A stretch of DNA of 64,000 nt from Pictodentalium vernedei (lineage: Eukaryota; Mollusca; Scaphopoda; Dentaliida; Dentaliidae), in assembly GCA_031216915.1 (NCBI GenBank), contig CM062290.1, forward strand, positions 163,782,453-163,846,452, given 5' to 3'. Made by a program: the position numbers and the translations under genes. The notes under the pieces were generated by a model. The model was not told the origin of the DNA. It saw only the letters and a list, made by a program, of their open reading frames with translations, and did no database searches. Shown piece after piece: positions 10,746-21,212 of the stretch (positions are counted from its first letter, which is position 1; each line of letters opens with the position of its first letter).

Positions 10746-11789
10746 GGTTGGTAGGTGATTAAGATTATAGAAGTGGGAAGAAAATGAATGTTTCTATAAA
10801 TTCATCTCATACCATTGTGAACCTAAGAGGTGGGTAACTGCTCCAGTGTGAGAATGGCTGGAAGTTTCAGTATACTGATCCAATGTGTTTGCTGTTCTAA
10901 AGTGTCTTCATGAAAATGTGTGAGACTGCGGTGAGGGCAGGGCATAACTTGGAGTTTTTCAATGGAGGGGAGGGGGTGTAGATCTACACTTAAAGGGGTA
11001 CCTCCACCAAATCTCCCCTACCCCACCAACCCCCATTTTTCAAAATGTTAACTCCCAATGACTGTGCTGGTAGGTTTCAGTGCATTCTGAGAATATTTCC
11101 AAGCAGTCAATGTTCTATAGACATAAATTTAGGTTTTAAGACAGCACAAAATGACAATTTCTTGTGGTGCTGTAATCTGTAAGTAGGCCCTATCTGCCTT
11201 CGTTACGCATTGTGTAAATTACATGAATATACATGTCTGGAGAATACTCATAAAATTAATTCAACAATATCATATACAAATCAAAATTTTCAGTCTGGCT
11301 TTTTCTGTGTTTGGCCAAAGAGAACTGTACACAATTTTGGTAGTAACTTTAAAAATTCCAGGACACAGCCTCACAGGGGGCACATTTGGAGTCCTAATTA
11401 TACAAACTGCAATCTGTTAGTGCCTTGCATATAGAAGAGAACAAAGTGTGTAACATGACCACTGTTGCGGAATTAACCTCAGAGCTGCTGAGTAGTCGAA
11501 AAATCATGCGTTTTTCGATCAGAATTTTGTCTGTGGGAGTCAACAGTTGGAATTTTCACGGAAATGTAATAGTACCTTTGGAATAAACCTCTGTTACAAC
11601 AATGCTTCAAATTTCCAACTGTTGGAATTTTTGCCTAAAAAATTTCCAACTATCTGTCAAATATTGGAGGGGGGCGGGGGGTGGTGGGAAGACATACCCC
11701 TACACCACCCTGTAGCTGTGTCTCTGGGTGATGGCTATTAAGTAGGTGTTCAGCAGTTGAATATGGGTTACTTTTTTGAAGTTTTTCTG
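10746..11789. other. unannotated stretch
   Basis: No gene recognised. 'tttccaactgttggaattt' near 11610 repeats and partly inverts 'caacagttggaatttt' near 11540, a short imperfect inverted repeat. Confidence 0.35.
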
Positions 11790-12460
11790 CACCCCCCAAA
11801 AATTTGGGGTGAGCATATAGCCACCACTTTGTCCATCTATCTGTCTGTGCATCCACCCAGAGCAGTACCTCAGCAGTGAGTGGACTGATTTTAATGAAAA
11901 TCGGTTTAAGGGATCCTTGTGATAGGCCGCTCCTGAACCTTTTATAAAAAAGTTGGCTGCATATTTTTCACCAGGGTTATGGTCCTTACTTTGTCAATTT
12001 TTCATAATTTTTTTCCGTACACAGCGATATCTTTCCAGTGCAGGGATGGATTTCATTGAAATTTAGTATGAGGAATCCTTGTGACAAGCCACTCCTGCAC
12101 ATGTTATAAAAATGTTGCCCGCATATTTTTCATCAGAGTTACGGTCCTTACTTTGTCAATTTTTCATGATTTTTTTTTTATGTCTGCAGCAGTATCTCAG
12201 CAGTGAGTGGATGGAAATTAATGAAATTTGGTATGAGGGATCCTTTTCACAAGCCCCTCCTGCACATGTTATAAAAAAAGGCTGCTTTATCCATCCATCC
12301 ATCCATCCATCATTCCATCCATCCACAGTGATATCTCAGCAGTGGGTGGATGGATTTCAGTGAAATGTGGTATGAGGGATCCTTGTGACAAGCCGCTCCT
12401 GAAAATGTTACAAAAAAGTTGCCCGATATTTTTCAGTTGTAGCCCTTGCATTTCAAAGAC
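11790..12460. repeat. four-copy tandem repeat, about 140-165-bp unit
   Basis: Units share 'cagcagtgagtggatgga', 'atgagggatccttgtgaca', 'gccgctcctg' and 'gttataaaaaagttg'. Copies lie near 11870, 12030, 12195 and 12336. A ccat microsatellite (about 12287-12330) sits inside the third spacer. The style matches internal units of non-autonomous invertebrate DNA elements; the outer ends were not identified. Confidence 0.8.
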
Positions 12461-13472
12461 ATGTGCCAAATTATTTCCTGTAGCGAGAGGCCTCAATTTT
12501 TCGAATCTGTTTGTTAACTAAGTCGACTGTCGGGAAGCATCCATCAGTTTTACTGATTTTCCTGTTTGAATCAGGAACCATGAATAATGACTTTTAATGT
12601 GTTGGCATTTTATTGGCAAAGTGAGTGTCATCCATCATACCAGTGTAAAGAAGCGTGATGTGGAAGGGTTGAGGCATGGTCATATATACACTCCTTGTGA
12701 CTGAGTGAGATAGGTGTGCAGGCACACACACTGTTTTTATAACTGCTACGCTATAATATGAGCATTGCAGTTCTTGTACTATAGAGAAGAAAATGAATTT
12801 GTCATTTTGGTTTCAATACCAATTGGTGATGTAACTGTATTGTGTATCATTACTGACAAAGATGTTAGGTTCCTGAAAATACTCTATTGGAGTTTCACAA
12901 GGATGCTAGAAGCTGCCCTCCTTGCTGAGACTAGGGGTCAAGGGGGCAACACATGCTTTTTTTTTGCCGCAAGTGCACTTGTGGAAAAGATTTCTTTTCT
13001 GGAACTTTTAACTGAGGAAGTCAAGAGTATTCGTTCTAACATACTTTTTGTGTGGTATGCCAATGGGGAAAGGGAGTGGGGGTGGAGGAATCAGGTATAA
13101 TGATAGAGGCTGGTCGGTAATCACCGAACAAAATAGCTATATAATCGGCATGAGTTCTAATGCTATATATATATAAATCATTCCTTGAATGGAACAAGGT
13201 GCCATCTGCAATGCTAAAGCATTCTTTCACTCCACAGCCTGTATTTAATGTCAGTACTATTGAGTGTCACATTACAATTTATGATACACTATTAACTCCC
13301 AGTCTTAACTCATATCCAGAGTTAGATGCTCTTGTTAATACCCCTGTACCCCTTGTCATTGATTGCTTCCAATTCGTATGGATCTTCATTCATATTATCA
13401 GTGTTGTATATTTCATGACCCATTGCCCATTACTGGAGAAATCATGTGTAACAATGCCCCACAAAAATGTAT
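12461..13472. other. unannotated flank left of the DIRS element
   Basis: No supported gene. Several open frames of 60-110 codons occur by chance and show no known motif. Confidence 0.35.
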
Positions 13473-13675
13473 ATTTTTATACTGTACCAATGACCCAGAC
13501 TTAGCTGGTGCTAACTCTTAAAATTCTAGGGCCAAACACAAATTTTGCCCCCCAATCCCCAAAATTTGCATCTAAAACCAAAAGAAATCATGTCCTGAAG
13601 GACCTCCATACTTTGTCCTTACTGCGCATGCGCAGTGTCAAGGATGTCCCGAAATTGGCGCCAATTACCATTCTT
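13473..13675 (+). repeat. DIRS left inverted terminal repeat
   Basis: Bases 13487-13675 (ccaatgacccagacttagc onward) are the inverse complement of 20412-20600 with few mismatches (189 nt each). The outer 14 nt (13473-13486) are unlike the right terminus, the usual DIRS asymmetry. Contains the ggcgccaatt and gcgcatgcgca motifs. Confidence 0.95.
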
Positions 13676-14563
13676 TGTTTGGCCCTTCATCAGTTAACAT
13701 CTCACTGATCTTTGTGCTTGTAAATCTGTTTAAATGATGCCAGACACATAAATATTGGAGAAATGGTGATTCTAAGGAGGATATAGAAGGAGGAGAGGAA
13801 AAAGGAGTGACAGAAAATATTCAGGGCTGTAACTTAAAATTTTGTATTGAAATTATGTTAAGTTGCCTATTTTCGAGGCATGGGCGTGTTGTTGTCATTC
13901 TTGCTATGAAGTTGCACTGCTTATTCAGTGTTTCCTCTCCCCTTGTCCTTTAAGTTCCCCCTGGCTATTCTCCCATGCTTTTGGCATATTTTTGAGTAAG
14001 ATTACTACTAAAATTTCTTGGGAGATTTAGCTTGGTAACAGAATGAATTCTGTTATTTTCTCCATGTTTACGTTCTCACCCATGGGTGTTTAGACGTAGT
14101 GTTCTGCATCTACCATCTGATGTTCTGCAGATTCTTCCTTGGAAGTCTCTGTTTTGCATCAGATAGGGTGTATTTTGGTAACTGATTTCGGGCCAGGATT
14201 GTCAGTGCCTGGAGTCATGTTTTCTGGTGTTTTTACACTTCTTGTTTACATTGGCAACAGTCTCTTTTGAGGGGGGCTTTTTGCTTTTGTACTAGTTATC
14301 TGATTATAAGATACATTATTATTATTCGTAAGTGTTGCATTAATTATTTAAAATAATTTTAAAATTTTGTCCACACTTAGGCTTGGGATCCATTGGGGCT
14401 CAACGTTACTTTTCAGAAACTTGGGCTTGGCTGAAAAAAAAAAAATTTTTCAAAATTTATTTTTGATTCCTATTGTTTTTTCAATGTTAATGGATCATGT
14501 TATTATGTATCTTTGTGTTCAGGGGTTCGTGCGAGTACTAGGACTTATTGTTGTCTTTTCACA
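13676..14563 (+). other. DIRS 5' untranslated leader
   Basis: Non-coding region between the left terminal repeat and the gag-like ORF, with short chance frames only. Presumed to hold the element's promoter; no specific site identified. Confidence 0.6.
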
Positions 14564-16702
14564 ATGAAAGGATATTGTTCAAATTGTAATGAGAGGAAAT
14601 CTTCCTCTGACTTTCATGATCATTGTATTAATTGTAGTCGGTGTACTCGCTCTAACTCCTGTTCAGTATGTGAATTTTGGGATGACAAACATTGGAAATG
14701 TGTGTCACGATATGTTGTTAGCGGGGAAAGGGCTATGCCGGTCCTTTCTCCGCAGGGTCACTCTAGTTTATCAGTTTCTATTTCAGAGGAACAAGAACAG
14801 GGTGATGTTTCCATGTTATCTTCCAAAGGTGCGCTTCCGTCGTCACAATCAAATGAGGAGCTAGCGGCAAAAGTGCTCATGGAGATACGCCAGTTGCATA
14901 TGAGGTCCCTAGTAGGATCGACTGCGCTGTCGTCCGCTAGCTCGCCCGGTGTAGCGTCTATTCACCGAATGGTTCGGCAGCCGGGTTCGTCCGTTGCGGT
15001 CCAGGAAGGAGTTTTGGGTGATGCGAGCACTATAAACATACAAGGTGCACACCCAGTGATGGCGGATAAGAGGAGAGATCGGAGGAAGCCTTGTAGTCCG
15101 GTTCCTAGCTCGTCCAGGTCCAGCCGTGCCGCCAGTGAGAGAAGCCCCTCTCTCATACAACAACATCTGGGACCAGATGTTGTGGTACAAAATGTTTCGC
15201 AAGCGGAGCATACATCTGCCGCTCGGGACGCTCCGTTATATAGGCAGTCCGGAGAGACTGTACAGGCTTCCTCATCCTCTCAGCAGCGCACACGACCGCA
15301 CCTTGGCTACGTGACCGCAGATATTCAGTCAGCTTCGCCGGAGAGGGATTCAATGGCGACCAGGTCATGCCATCCGGTAGCCAGGGACAAGAGGCCGGTA
15401 GACTCCGGACGTTCGCATAAGAGAAGTATGCGGGAGTCTGTTGATGCGGAGCTTCCGGCGGCTAAGCAGCGAAAGACCGCTACTCCGCAGGCCTCGATGA
15501 CGGACGTGCTTGCTCAGATAGCACAAATTATCGCAGCATCCCAGCAAACGACAGAATCGTTGTCGGATCAGGAATTATCCGACGGCGCTGGGTCGGTACG
15601 CTCCGCCGAAGCATCGGGTGCGGACGACCGGGAGCATCATGAGGTCCGACCGGATGGCGAAAGGGATACGGAGGACTTGGAGCTATCCCTTTCAGAACAA
15701 CATAAAGCTGCCGTAGATTTCATCCGGCACTTTCTTCCTCAAGTTGTTCCGTCGGGCCAGACTGCTGCGATGCCCGACAAGAGACTGATAGCGTCATTGG
15801 ACACTGAATTTTTTGAGCGATTCAGAGAAATCGTCCCTGAGTTTCCGTCACAGTCCAATAATGTCACAAGAACATTCGAATTATTGAACGACGCTATCTT
15901 CAAGCTTGCTTCCAAAACAGGCAAAGCTGGTTTCTTGTCTGCCAGTGCTCTTAACCAGCCTTTCATCAATTCAAGGAATAAATTCGATACGGCAGGACAG
16001 GGCATACCGAGAGTTCCTCTGTGTCTGGACAATGAGGCGGAAGATTTGGAATTGTCATTACCGTCGTCTATGTCTGTTCCAACCGCAGTGTTGGAAACGA
16101 CAATTACGTCTTACAGAGCCAGCTTAGACGCTTTATCATACGCAGACCACCTTACAAAGGCATTATCACTGCATCTTCAAGGGAAAGAATTCCAGGATAT
16201 ACAATCCTCATTAAGACTTCTTTCAAGGGCAGTGGCTTATTCCACGTATAACTCCGCCCTTTCAGTGGCGAACCTGGAGTTGGTTAGACGTGACGCAGCC
16301 CTAGCTACATCCACACGCGTGGATAGTAAGGTGAAGAACTCTCTCAGAGTCGCTTCGGTCTCCGGAGAGCTTCTCTTCGATGGCAAGCTTTCTGCTATCT
16401 ATGATAAAATAACTAAGAAAGCTTCGGATTCTCTGCTTTTTAAATCCGCTTCCAAAAAGTCGGATTCAGCAGATAAGAGTAAGACAGGCACTTCTGGGAC
16501 AAATACGCCCAAGAGAGGTTCCTATAGAGGTTCCTTTGCGTCCTCTTGGTCTTATTCTAGAGACCATCAAGGCAGCGACTCACGTGCGGGACGTTCTTCG
16601 GGCCGAGACAACCGGTCTGACGTCCCGAAGTCGACGGGACGAGGTGCGGGTCATGGAGGACGTGGTTTCTCCTCCCGCAGGCCTCGCAGGTCCAGGAGGT
16701 GA
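14564..16702 (+). CDS. DIRS ORF1, gag-like protein
   Basis: About 712 aa from the ATG at 14564 (context acaATGa); an in-frame upstream ATG at 14513 would add 17 residues. The N-terminus (first about 45 residues) is Cys/His-rich, with repeated C-x2-C pairs and a WDDKHW motif, as in zinc-binding N-termini of DIRS ORF1 proteins. The middle is Ser/Arg-rich and low in complexity. A conserved-looking helical domain spans roughly residues 380-620 (for example DLELSLSEQHKAAVDF and SRAVAYSTYNSAL). The C-terminus is Arg/Gly/Ser-rich, suited to nucleic-acid binding. By position and composition it is the structural protein. Its end overlaps the RT ORF by about 170 bp in another frame. Open throughout, so under recent constraint or a young insertion. 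Confidence 0.85.
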   Translation: MKGYCSNCNERKSSSDFHDHCINCSRCTRSNSCSVCEFWDDKHWKCVSRYVVSGERAMPVLSPQGHSSLSVSISEEQEQGDVSMLSSKGALPSSQSNEELAAKVLMEIRQLHMRSLVGSTALSSASSPGVASIHRMVRQPGSSVAVQEGVLGDASTINIQGAHPVMADKRRDRRKPCSPVPSSSRSSRAASERSPSLIQQHLGPDVVVQNVSQAEHTSAARDAPLYRQSGETVQASSSSQQRTRPHLGYVTADIQSASPERDSMATRSCHPVARDKRPVDSGRSHKRSMRESVDAELPAAKQRKTATPQASMTDVLAQIAQIIAASQQTTESLSDQELSDGAGSVRSAEASGADDREHHEVRPDGERDTEDLELSLSEQHKAAVDFIRHFLPQVVPSGQTAAMPDKRLIASLDTEFFERFREIVPEFPSQSNNVTRTFELLNDAIFKLASKTGKAGFLSASALNQPFINSRNKFDTAGQGIPRVPLCLDNEAEDLELSLPSSMSVPTAVLETTITSYRASLDALSYADHLTKALSLHLQGKEFQDIQSSLRLLSRAVAYSTYNSALSVANLELVRRDAALATSTRVDSKVKNSLRVASVSGELLFDGKLSAIYDKITKKASDSLLFKSASKKSDSADKSKTGTSGTNTPKRGSYRGSFASSWSYSRDHQGSDSRAGRSSGRDNRSDVPKSTGRGAGHGGRGFSSRRPRRSRR

Positions 16703-17408
16703 TGGTTGGAACCTCTATCGTGTTCCGGTTGGCGGAAGGTTGTCGAGTTTTACAGAAGAGTGGGCGTCGATTACGGACGACCCTTGGGTGAGAGGGGTGA
16801 TTTCGGAAAGACTAAGAATATCCTTCAAACGAAAGCCTCCATTAACTCGAAGTCCAAAATGGACTCAACTTCTGTCAAATCCGCAGAAAAGAGACGCTCT
16901 TTTATCGGAGGTACAGCCTCTTTTGATGAAGAATGCGGTAGAGGTCGTAGAAGACCAGGGATCACCGGTGTTCTACAACCATCTATTTCTGGTTCCGAAA
17001 CCAGACGGCTCGTTCCGTCCAGTCATAGACTTGAGCTGGATAAACAAGCTGATCGTCGCTCCGAAGTTCTATATGGAGACGATTCGATCGGTCAGAGCGA
17101 GTATTCGGGTGAACGTTTATGCTACAAGCATAGATCTCAAAGATGCGTACTTTCATGTCATGGTACATCCGACATTCAGAAAGTATTTACGCTTCGCAGT
17201 CCTAGGAGTTGTATATCAATTCCGGGCGATGTGCTGCGGATTGAACCTAGCACCCTGGGCTTTCACTCGAGTGATGAACTCAGTAATGATGTATTTTCGA
17301 GCTCATTCGTCTGCAGTAATGTCGGCCTACCTGGACGACATTCTTCAGAGGTACGGCAACGAGTTAACGCTTCAGAACGATGTGCAGAATCTCCTGCTAT
17401 TGCTCTGA
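16536..17408 (+). CDS. DIRS reverse transcriptase (N-terminal part, ends at premature stop)
   Basis: Overlaps the end of ORF1 in a different frame. The RT core is clear: LVPKPDGSFRPVIDLSWIN, then SIDLKDAYFHV (motif A with the first catalytic Asp), FRAMCCGLNLAPWAFT (motif B) and SAYLDDIL (motif C, the YxDD catalytic pair). The frame stops at a TGA at 17406-17408 just after motif C. The same frame then continues sensibly (LGFVINEEKSDLVPSKSF, the conserved stretch after the palm) to about 17575, so the stop is a lesion and not the natural end. It would copy element RNA into DNA in the DIRS cycle. Confidence 0.9.
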   Translation: MRPLGLILETIKAATHVRDVLRAETTGLTSRSRRDEVRVMEDVVSPPAGLAGPGGDGWNLYRVPVGGRLSSFTEEWASITDDPWVRGVISERLRISFKRKPPLTRSPKWTQLLSNPQKRDALLSEVQPLLMKNAVEVVEDQGSPVFYNHLFLVPKPDGSFRPVIDLSWINKLIVAPKFYMETIRSVRASIRVNVYATSIDLKDAYFHVMVHPTFRKYLRFAVLGVVYQFRAMCCGLNLAPWAFTRVMNSVMMYFRAHSSAVMSAYLDDILQRYGNELTLQNDVQNLLLLL

Positions 17409-17580
17409 CGTCTCGGTTTTGTTATAAACGAGGAGAAGTCGGATCTGGTGCCGTCCAAGTCATTCACTCATCTGGGAATGAGCTTCGAGACGCACAACAA
17501 TCTCGTTTTGTCTGCCGCTAACCAGAGCGAAGTTAATCAGTTGTTACGCTTGCTATTGTCTTCATGCAGACAAAGTCACA

Positions 17581-18663
17581 GTGAGGGAGTTGATGAGACT
17601 GATAGGTCTGTGCAGAGCCGCTGCGGATCTCATTCCGATGGGGCGGTTGCGCACTCATCCTCTCCAAATTTTCTTGACTCAGAATTGGAGTGTGAAGATT
17701 CATTCGCTCGATATAGACGTTCTCTTGTCAGATCAAGTGAAACAAGAAATTCAGACTTGGGCAAACATTCAGTGGTTGACTCAGGGAGTTCCGCTGCAGT
17801 TGCCAGATCCGAGTTTTACGATTATGATGGATGCCAGTCAAACAGGTTGGGGTGCAACATTGATCCCAACGGATTCGAGGTGCCAGGGTCTTTGGGATCC
17901 ACAGTTTCTAAGCAAGCACATAAACATCAAGGAAATGATGTCAATTTGGCTTGCGTTACGCCATTGGATGGACATTATTCACAAAGCTCATGTCCAAATC
18001 CTGTCCGACAATACGACAGTAGTGGCGTATATCCGGAACCAGGGAGGCACTCATTCCGTTCCGTTATTCAATTTAACGGAAAGAATCCTTCTGTTTGCTC
18101 TAGAACACCAAGTTCTACTTTCGGTCCATCATATACCGGGTCGTCTGAATGTAATAGCAGACTCCCTTTCACGGAAGGGTCGCTTGTTGCCATCAGAGTG
18201 GACTCTCAACAAACAGGTATTCAATCAGATTTGCTACCAATGGGAACGGCCAATGATAGACTTATTTGTGACACATCTCAACAATCAGTTGCAGACGTAT
18301 GTGTCACCATGTCCGGATCCACGAGCATATGCAGTGGACGCTCTATCGATCTCGTGGGACGGACTGATAGGATATGCGTATCCTCCAGCGCCGTTAATAC
18401 AGCAAGTATTGCTAAAGATAAAACAATCTCAATGCAGGATTCTGTTGGTAGCATCTCTGTCTCCACAGAGACCGTGGATAAATCTACTCAGATGTCTGCT
18501 GTGGGACTTACCGCGAAAGCTTCCTCCACGGGAGGATCTTCTTTCGCAAGGGAAATCGTGTCAACTTCATCACAACCCGCAAGGTCTCAACCTTCACGTT
18601 TTTCCGTTGTGCGGTCTTGCATGGCAAACATTTTACAGGACGAGCAGTGGACGTGATTTCTAA
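17581..18663 (+). CDS. DIRS RNase H and C-terminal methyltransferase-like domain (frame-shifted continuation)
   Basis: 360 codons in a frame +1 to the RT segment; the frame change falls near 17570-17580, consistent with a single-base loss. It opens with the RT-connection sequence RELMRLIGLCRAAADLIPMG. RNase H residues are visible at D84 (MMDASQTGWG), E118 (INIKEMMS), D143 (LSDNTT) and D194 (NVIADSLSRKG). The C-terminal 150 residues (DLFVTHLNNQL, SPCPDPRAYAVDALSISW, YPPAPLI) match the conserved domain at the end of DIRS pol proteins, described in this family as DNA methyltransferase-like. Overlaps the recombinase ORF by 47 bp. Confidence 0.9.
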   Translation: MRELMRLIGLCRAAADLIPMGRLRTHPLQIFLTQNWSVKIHSLDIDVLLSDQVKQEIQTWANIQWLTQGVPLQLPDPSFTIMMDASQTGWGATLIPTDSRCQGLWDPQFLSKHINIKEMMSIWLALRHWMDIIHKAHVQILSDNTTVVAYIRNQGGTHSVPLFNLTERILLFALEHQVLLSVHHIPGRLNVIADSLSRKGRLLPSEWTLNKQVFNQICYQWERPMIDLFVTHLNNQLQTYVSPCPDPRAYAVDALSISWDGLIGYAYPPAPLIQQVLLKIKQSQCRILLVASLSPQRPWINLLRCLLWDLPRKLPPREDLLSQGKSCQLHHNPQGLNLHVFPLCGLAWQTFYRTSSGRDF

Positions 18664-19645
18664 CTGTAGGAGGACCTCCTCTTCGCTAAATTATGCGGCT
18701 AAGTGGAAGGTCTTTCGTCGTTGGTGTAGGGATCATTCTGTTGATATTTTTGATCCCTCCATACCAGACATTGCAAACTTTCTAGTATACTTGTTTGACG
18801 AGATCAAACTGCAGCCTGTTACTATTAAAGGTTATAGGTCTATGTTATCTGATACCTATGCACACCATGATAGTTTACAAATTGGATCTAATGTCTCTTT
18901 ATCTAAGTTAGTTAGAAACTTTTTGATAAATAGACCTAGAACTCTTAGATTAATTCCTAAATGGAATTTAGCTTGGGTTCTTCTTAAATTGAAAGAAAAG
19001 CCATTTGAGCCTCTTGGGACAGTAGATTTCAAATTCTTGTCTTATAAGACAGCTTTTCTCTTAGCTTTCTCCTCTGCTAGAAGAGTCAGTGAGCTTCATG
19101 CACTTTCGGTGGATGATTCTCACTATCGTAGTGTCGGGAACACTATTACCTTTACTACTAATGTTGGATTTTTAGCTAAGAATCAGGCTCTTAATAAATA
19201 CCCGGAACCTATTGTTATTAAGGCTCTTCCATCTTCGGACGGGCGTAGGCCTTTACTCTGTCCTGTTATAGCTTTACGTATTTATAAACAAAGATCTCAG
19301 TTTATCAGAAAGGGACGGAAATGCTTCTTTCTGTCTCTGATGCCTAATAGAAAGGACATTTCAGTCCATTCTATTGCTAGATGGATTCAATTAACTATCC
19401 GTACTGCTTATGATAATATATCTTCTACTCAGCAGTCTGTGCATAAGATTTCGGCTCATGAAGTAAGAGCTCTTTCTACATCTTGGGCTTACGCAAATAG
19501 TGTTGCTATTACAGATTTAATGAAGGCTGCTTATTGGTCTCAGCCATCCACATTCACAAATTTTTATCTCAGAAATATTGAGTCCATTTCTGGAGACCTG
19601 CATTGTTTAGGTCCGTTATCTGTTGCTCAGAATGTCGTCCACTAA
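18617..19645 (+). CDS. DIRS tyrosine recombinase (integrase)
   Basis: 342 aa, intact. An N-terminal SAM-like DNA-binding region (about residues 20-105) precedes a catalytic domain with all expected residues: R156 (SARRVSEL), H281 and R284 (SAHEVRAL), W307 (YWSQPSTF) and nucleophile Y317 (TNFYLRN). It replaces the DDE integrase of LTR elements and is expected to insert a circular DNA copy without target duplication. It starts inside the end of the RNase H ORF in a third frame, the typical DIRS overlap. Highest-confidence mobile-element gene in the window. Confidence 0.96.
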   Translation: MHGKHFTGRAVDVISNCRRTSSSLNYAAKWKVFRRWCRDHSVDIFDPSIPDIANFLVYLFDEIKLQPVTIKGYRSMLSDTYAHHDSLQIGSNVSLSKLVRNFLINRPRTLRLIPKWNLAWVLLKLKEKPFEPLGTVDFKFLSYKTAFLLAFSSARRVSELHALSVDDSHYRSVGNTITFTTNVGFLAKNQALNKYPEPIVIKALPSSDGRRPLLCPVIALRIYKQRSQFIRKGRKCFFLSLMPNRKDISVHSIARWIQLTIRTAYDNISSTQQSVHKISAHEVRALSTSWAYANSVAITDLMKAAYWSQPSTFTNFYLRNIESISGDLHCLGPLSVAQNVVH

Positions 19646-20248
19646 ACAGTTGCAACTATAGTTATGCAGGCTTTCTGTTCCGGCAGTGACTCCGTCCTGC
19701 TGCCCTCTTCGCTCTGGGCTATTTTGACCCAGGGCAAGGGGAAGGGGGGGGGGGAGGGTGTTCCCTTAGGTCACCATGCTTTATAGTGAAAAGCAAGGGG
19801 ATTCCTCCTCCGGAGTCAGTAATTCTGAGTCGTTACCGGGATGGTTTTAAAGTGTAATATTAATGTTAAAAATTCATTCATGTCTTATTTTTAAAGTGTA
19901 GCTCGGTGTGGAGTATTTGTATATGTCTAGTGTCAAACGGGCGTTAATATACAATCCTCGGACACTTTTAGAAAGATATAAAGAGTCTCATTTCTCTGGA
20001 CTAACTTTATTTATTGGCTTACTTTAAAAATAATTAGTATAAGGGGTTATACTGGATGTTAATGGAGAACATGAATGCTATTATGCTCAATTATGAAGGG
20101 TATTGTATCTTTCTAATTTAATATAAAATAAGAAAGATACATGTAAAACCTAATACTCCTTTTCTCCTTGAGGGGTTGACTCTATATTATATAGTTGAGC
20201 TTATTGGATTTTCCTCTATGTCCTAGGCCCTCCAGCCTTTTTACTATT
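19646..20248 (+). other. DIRS 3' non-coding region
   Basis: No ORF. Contains a G-rich run near 19745-19757 and two partly complementary segments ('tagaaagatataaagag', 'aagaaagatacatg'). Leads into the internal complementary region. Confidence 0.6.
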
Positions 20249-20337
20249 CAGCTAAGTCTGGGTCATTGGTACAGTATAAAAATGTTAAAAAATTTATAGT
20301 AATTTATATATTTTTTACACTTACCAATGACCCAGAC
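20249..20337 (+). other. DIRS internal complementary region
   Basis: 20249-20283 (35 nt) is the exact inverse complement of the left terminus 13473-13507. 20284-20337 (54 nt) is the inverse complement of the right terminus 20587-20640 with one mismatch seen. The two halves abut with no gap, so the region encodes the joined ends of the element, as in DIRS-1, where it serves as template to complete and circularise the copy. Confidence 0.95.
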
Positions 20338-20411
20338 GGGGATGGCCCTCCCAGGAGTTGGGAACTCATACCTCCCCGCTGAGTACATAGCGCTGACCAG
20401 GCACTGCCTGC

Positions 20412-20640
20412 AAGAATGGTAATTGGCGCCAGTTTCGGGACGTCCTTGACACTGCGCATGCACAGTAAGGGCAAAGTATGGAGGTCCTTCAGGACATGAT
20501 TTCTTTTGGTTTTAGATGCAAATTTGGGGGATTGGGGGGCAAAATTTGTGTTTGGCCCTAGAATTTTAAGAGTTAGCACCAGCTAAGTCTGGGTCATTGG
20601 TAAGTATAAAAAATATATAAATTACTATAAATTTTTTAAC
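20412..20640 (+). repeat. DIRS right inverted terminal repeat
   Basis: 20412-20600 pairs with 13487-13675. The terminal 40 nt (AT-rich, ending tttttaac at 20640) are specific to this end and are copied in the internal complementary region. Confidence 0.95.
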
Positions 20641-20679
20641 TTTCCAAGGTATCAAGTTAAGTATGTACTCAAGATATGG

Positions 20680-20682
20680 TCT

Positions 20683-20741
<59 letters not shown>

Positions 20742-21090
20742 TTGTTGTTTAAGGTCACATATTTGTGCACAATGGCTAACCATGACTCTGACAGTTTTAT
20801 AGGTGGAGGAAGCTGGAGTACCTGGAGAGAACCAACGAGCAATGGCGAGCAACTGTCAGCTCCCCAACATACCAACTCCACACAAGCAGGGTTAGCATTG
20901 GTTGAAGACAGGTGCACCATCGACGTGCAGTACGCCTTAGTACACAGCGTCACCGTGCCCCCACGTGGGCAATGGGGGTGAAGTGTCTTGCCCAAGGACA
21001 CCACGCAGTTGCCGCAGGTGGGATTCGAACCGAGGACCTCTCGGCCTGCAGCCTCCACCTCTACCAACTGAGCCACCGCGCCCCCAGATA
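20680..21090 (-). mobile_element. tRNA-derived SINE, full length
   Basis: Read on the minus strand: a tRNA-like head with A box (tggctcagttggtagagg, at 21058-21075) and B box (ggttcgaatcc, about 21020-21030), then the body motifs 'gtccttgggcaagacactt', 'gtactaaggcgtactgcac' and 'ggttctctcc', then the tail 'attgtgcacaaatatgtgac' and 'cttaaacaacaataaa', ending in a long taaa repeat (20686-20743). Transcribed by RNA polymerase III in such families; moved by a partner LINE. Confidence 0.9.
20686..20743. repeat. TTTA microsatellite
   Basis: About 14 tandem ttta/attt tetramers forming the 3' tail of the minus-strand SINE. Confidence 0.97.
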
Positions 21091-21212
21091 TGGTCTTTGG
21101 TTTGGTGTTTGGAAGTTAGATGCAATCAACAGGGTTATTCAATTAATGACAGGATTATTCAATTAAAATGCCTTTTTAACTGATGTAAACAAATTCTGTT
21201 TTACTACCTGGT

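Larger units (their letters stand above)
13473..20640 (+). mobile_element. DIRS retrotransposon, 7168 bp, nearly complete
   Basis: Carries every part of a DIRS-type tyrosine-recombinase retrotransposon, in order: left inverted terminal repeat, gag-like ORF (14564-16702), RT ORF (from 16536), RNase H plus C-terminal domain (to 18663), tyrosine recombinase ORF (18617-19645), internal complementary region (20249-20337) and right inverted terminal repeat. No target duplication is seen, as expected for recombinase-mediated insertion. The ends are set by the internal complementary region, whose two halves match the two termini exactly to 13473 and 20640. The RT ORF has one premature stop and one frameshift, so this copy is probably not autonomous. 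The DIRS clade integrates through a circular intermediate (family knowledge). Confidence 0.95.

Noticed and set aside
14589..16127. Additional frames of 60-100 codons on both strands
   Set aside because: Shadows of the DIRS gag-like ORF in other frames.
16706..18656. Frames of 271 and 402 codons overlapping RT-RNase H
   Set aside because: Ser-rich shadow frames; only short parts (the RT connection segment near 17448-17575) are genuine pol sequence.
21015..21080. tRNA gene on the minus strand
   Set aside because: A and B boxes are present but there is no complete cloverleaf, and the sequence continues into a SINE body; the same holds at 42975, 47225 and 62360.
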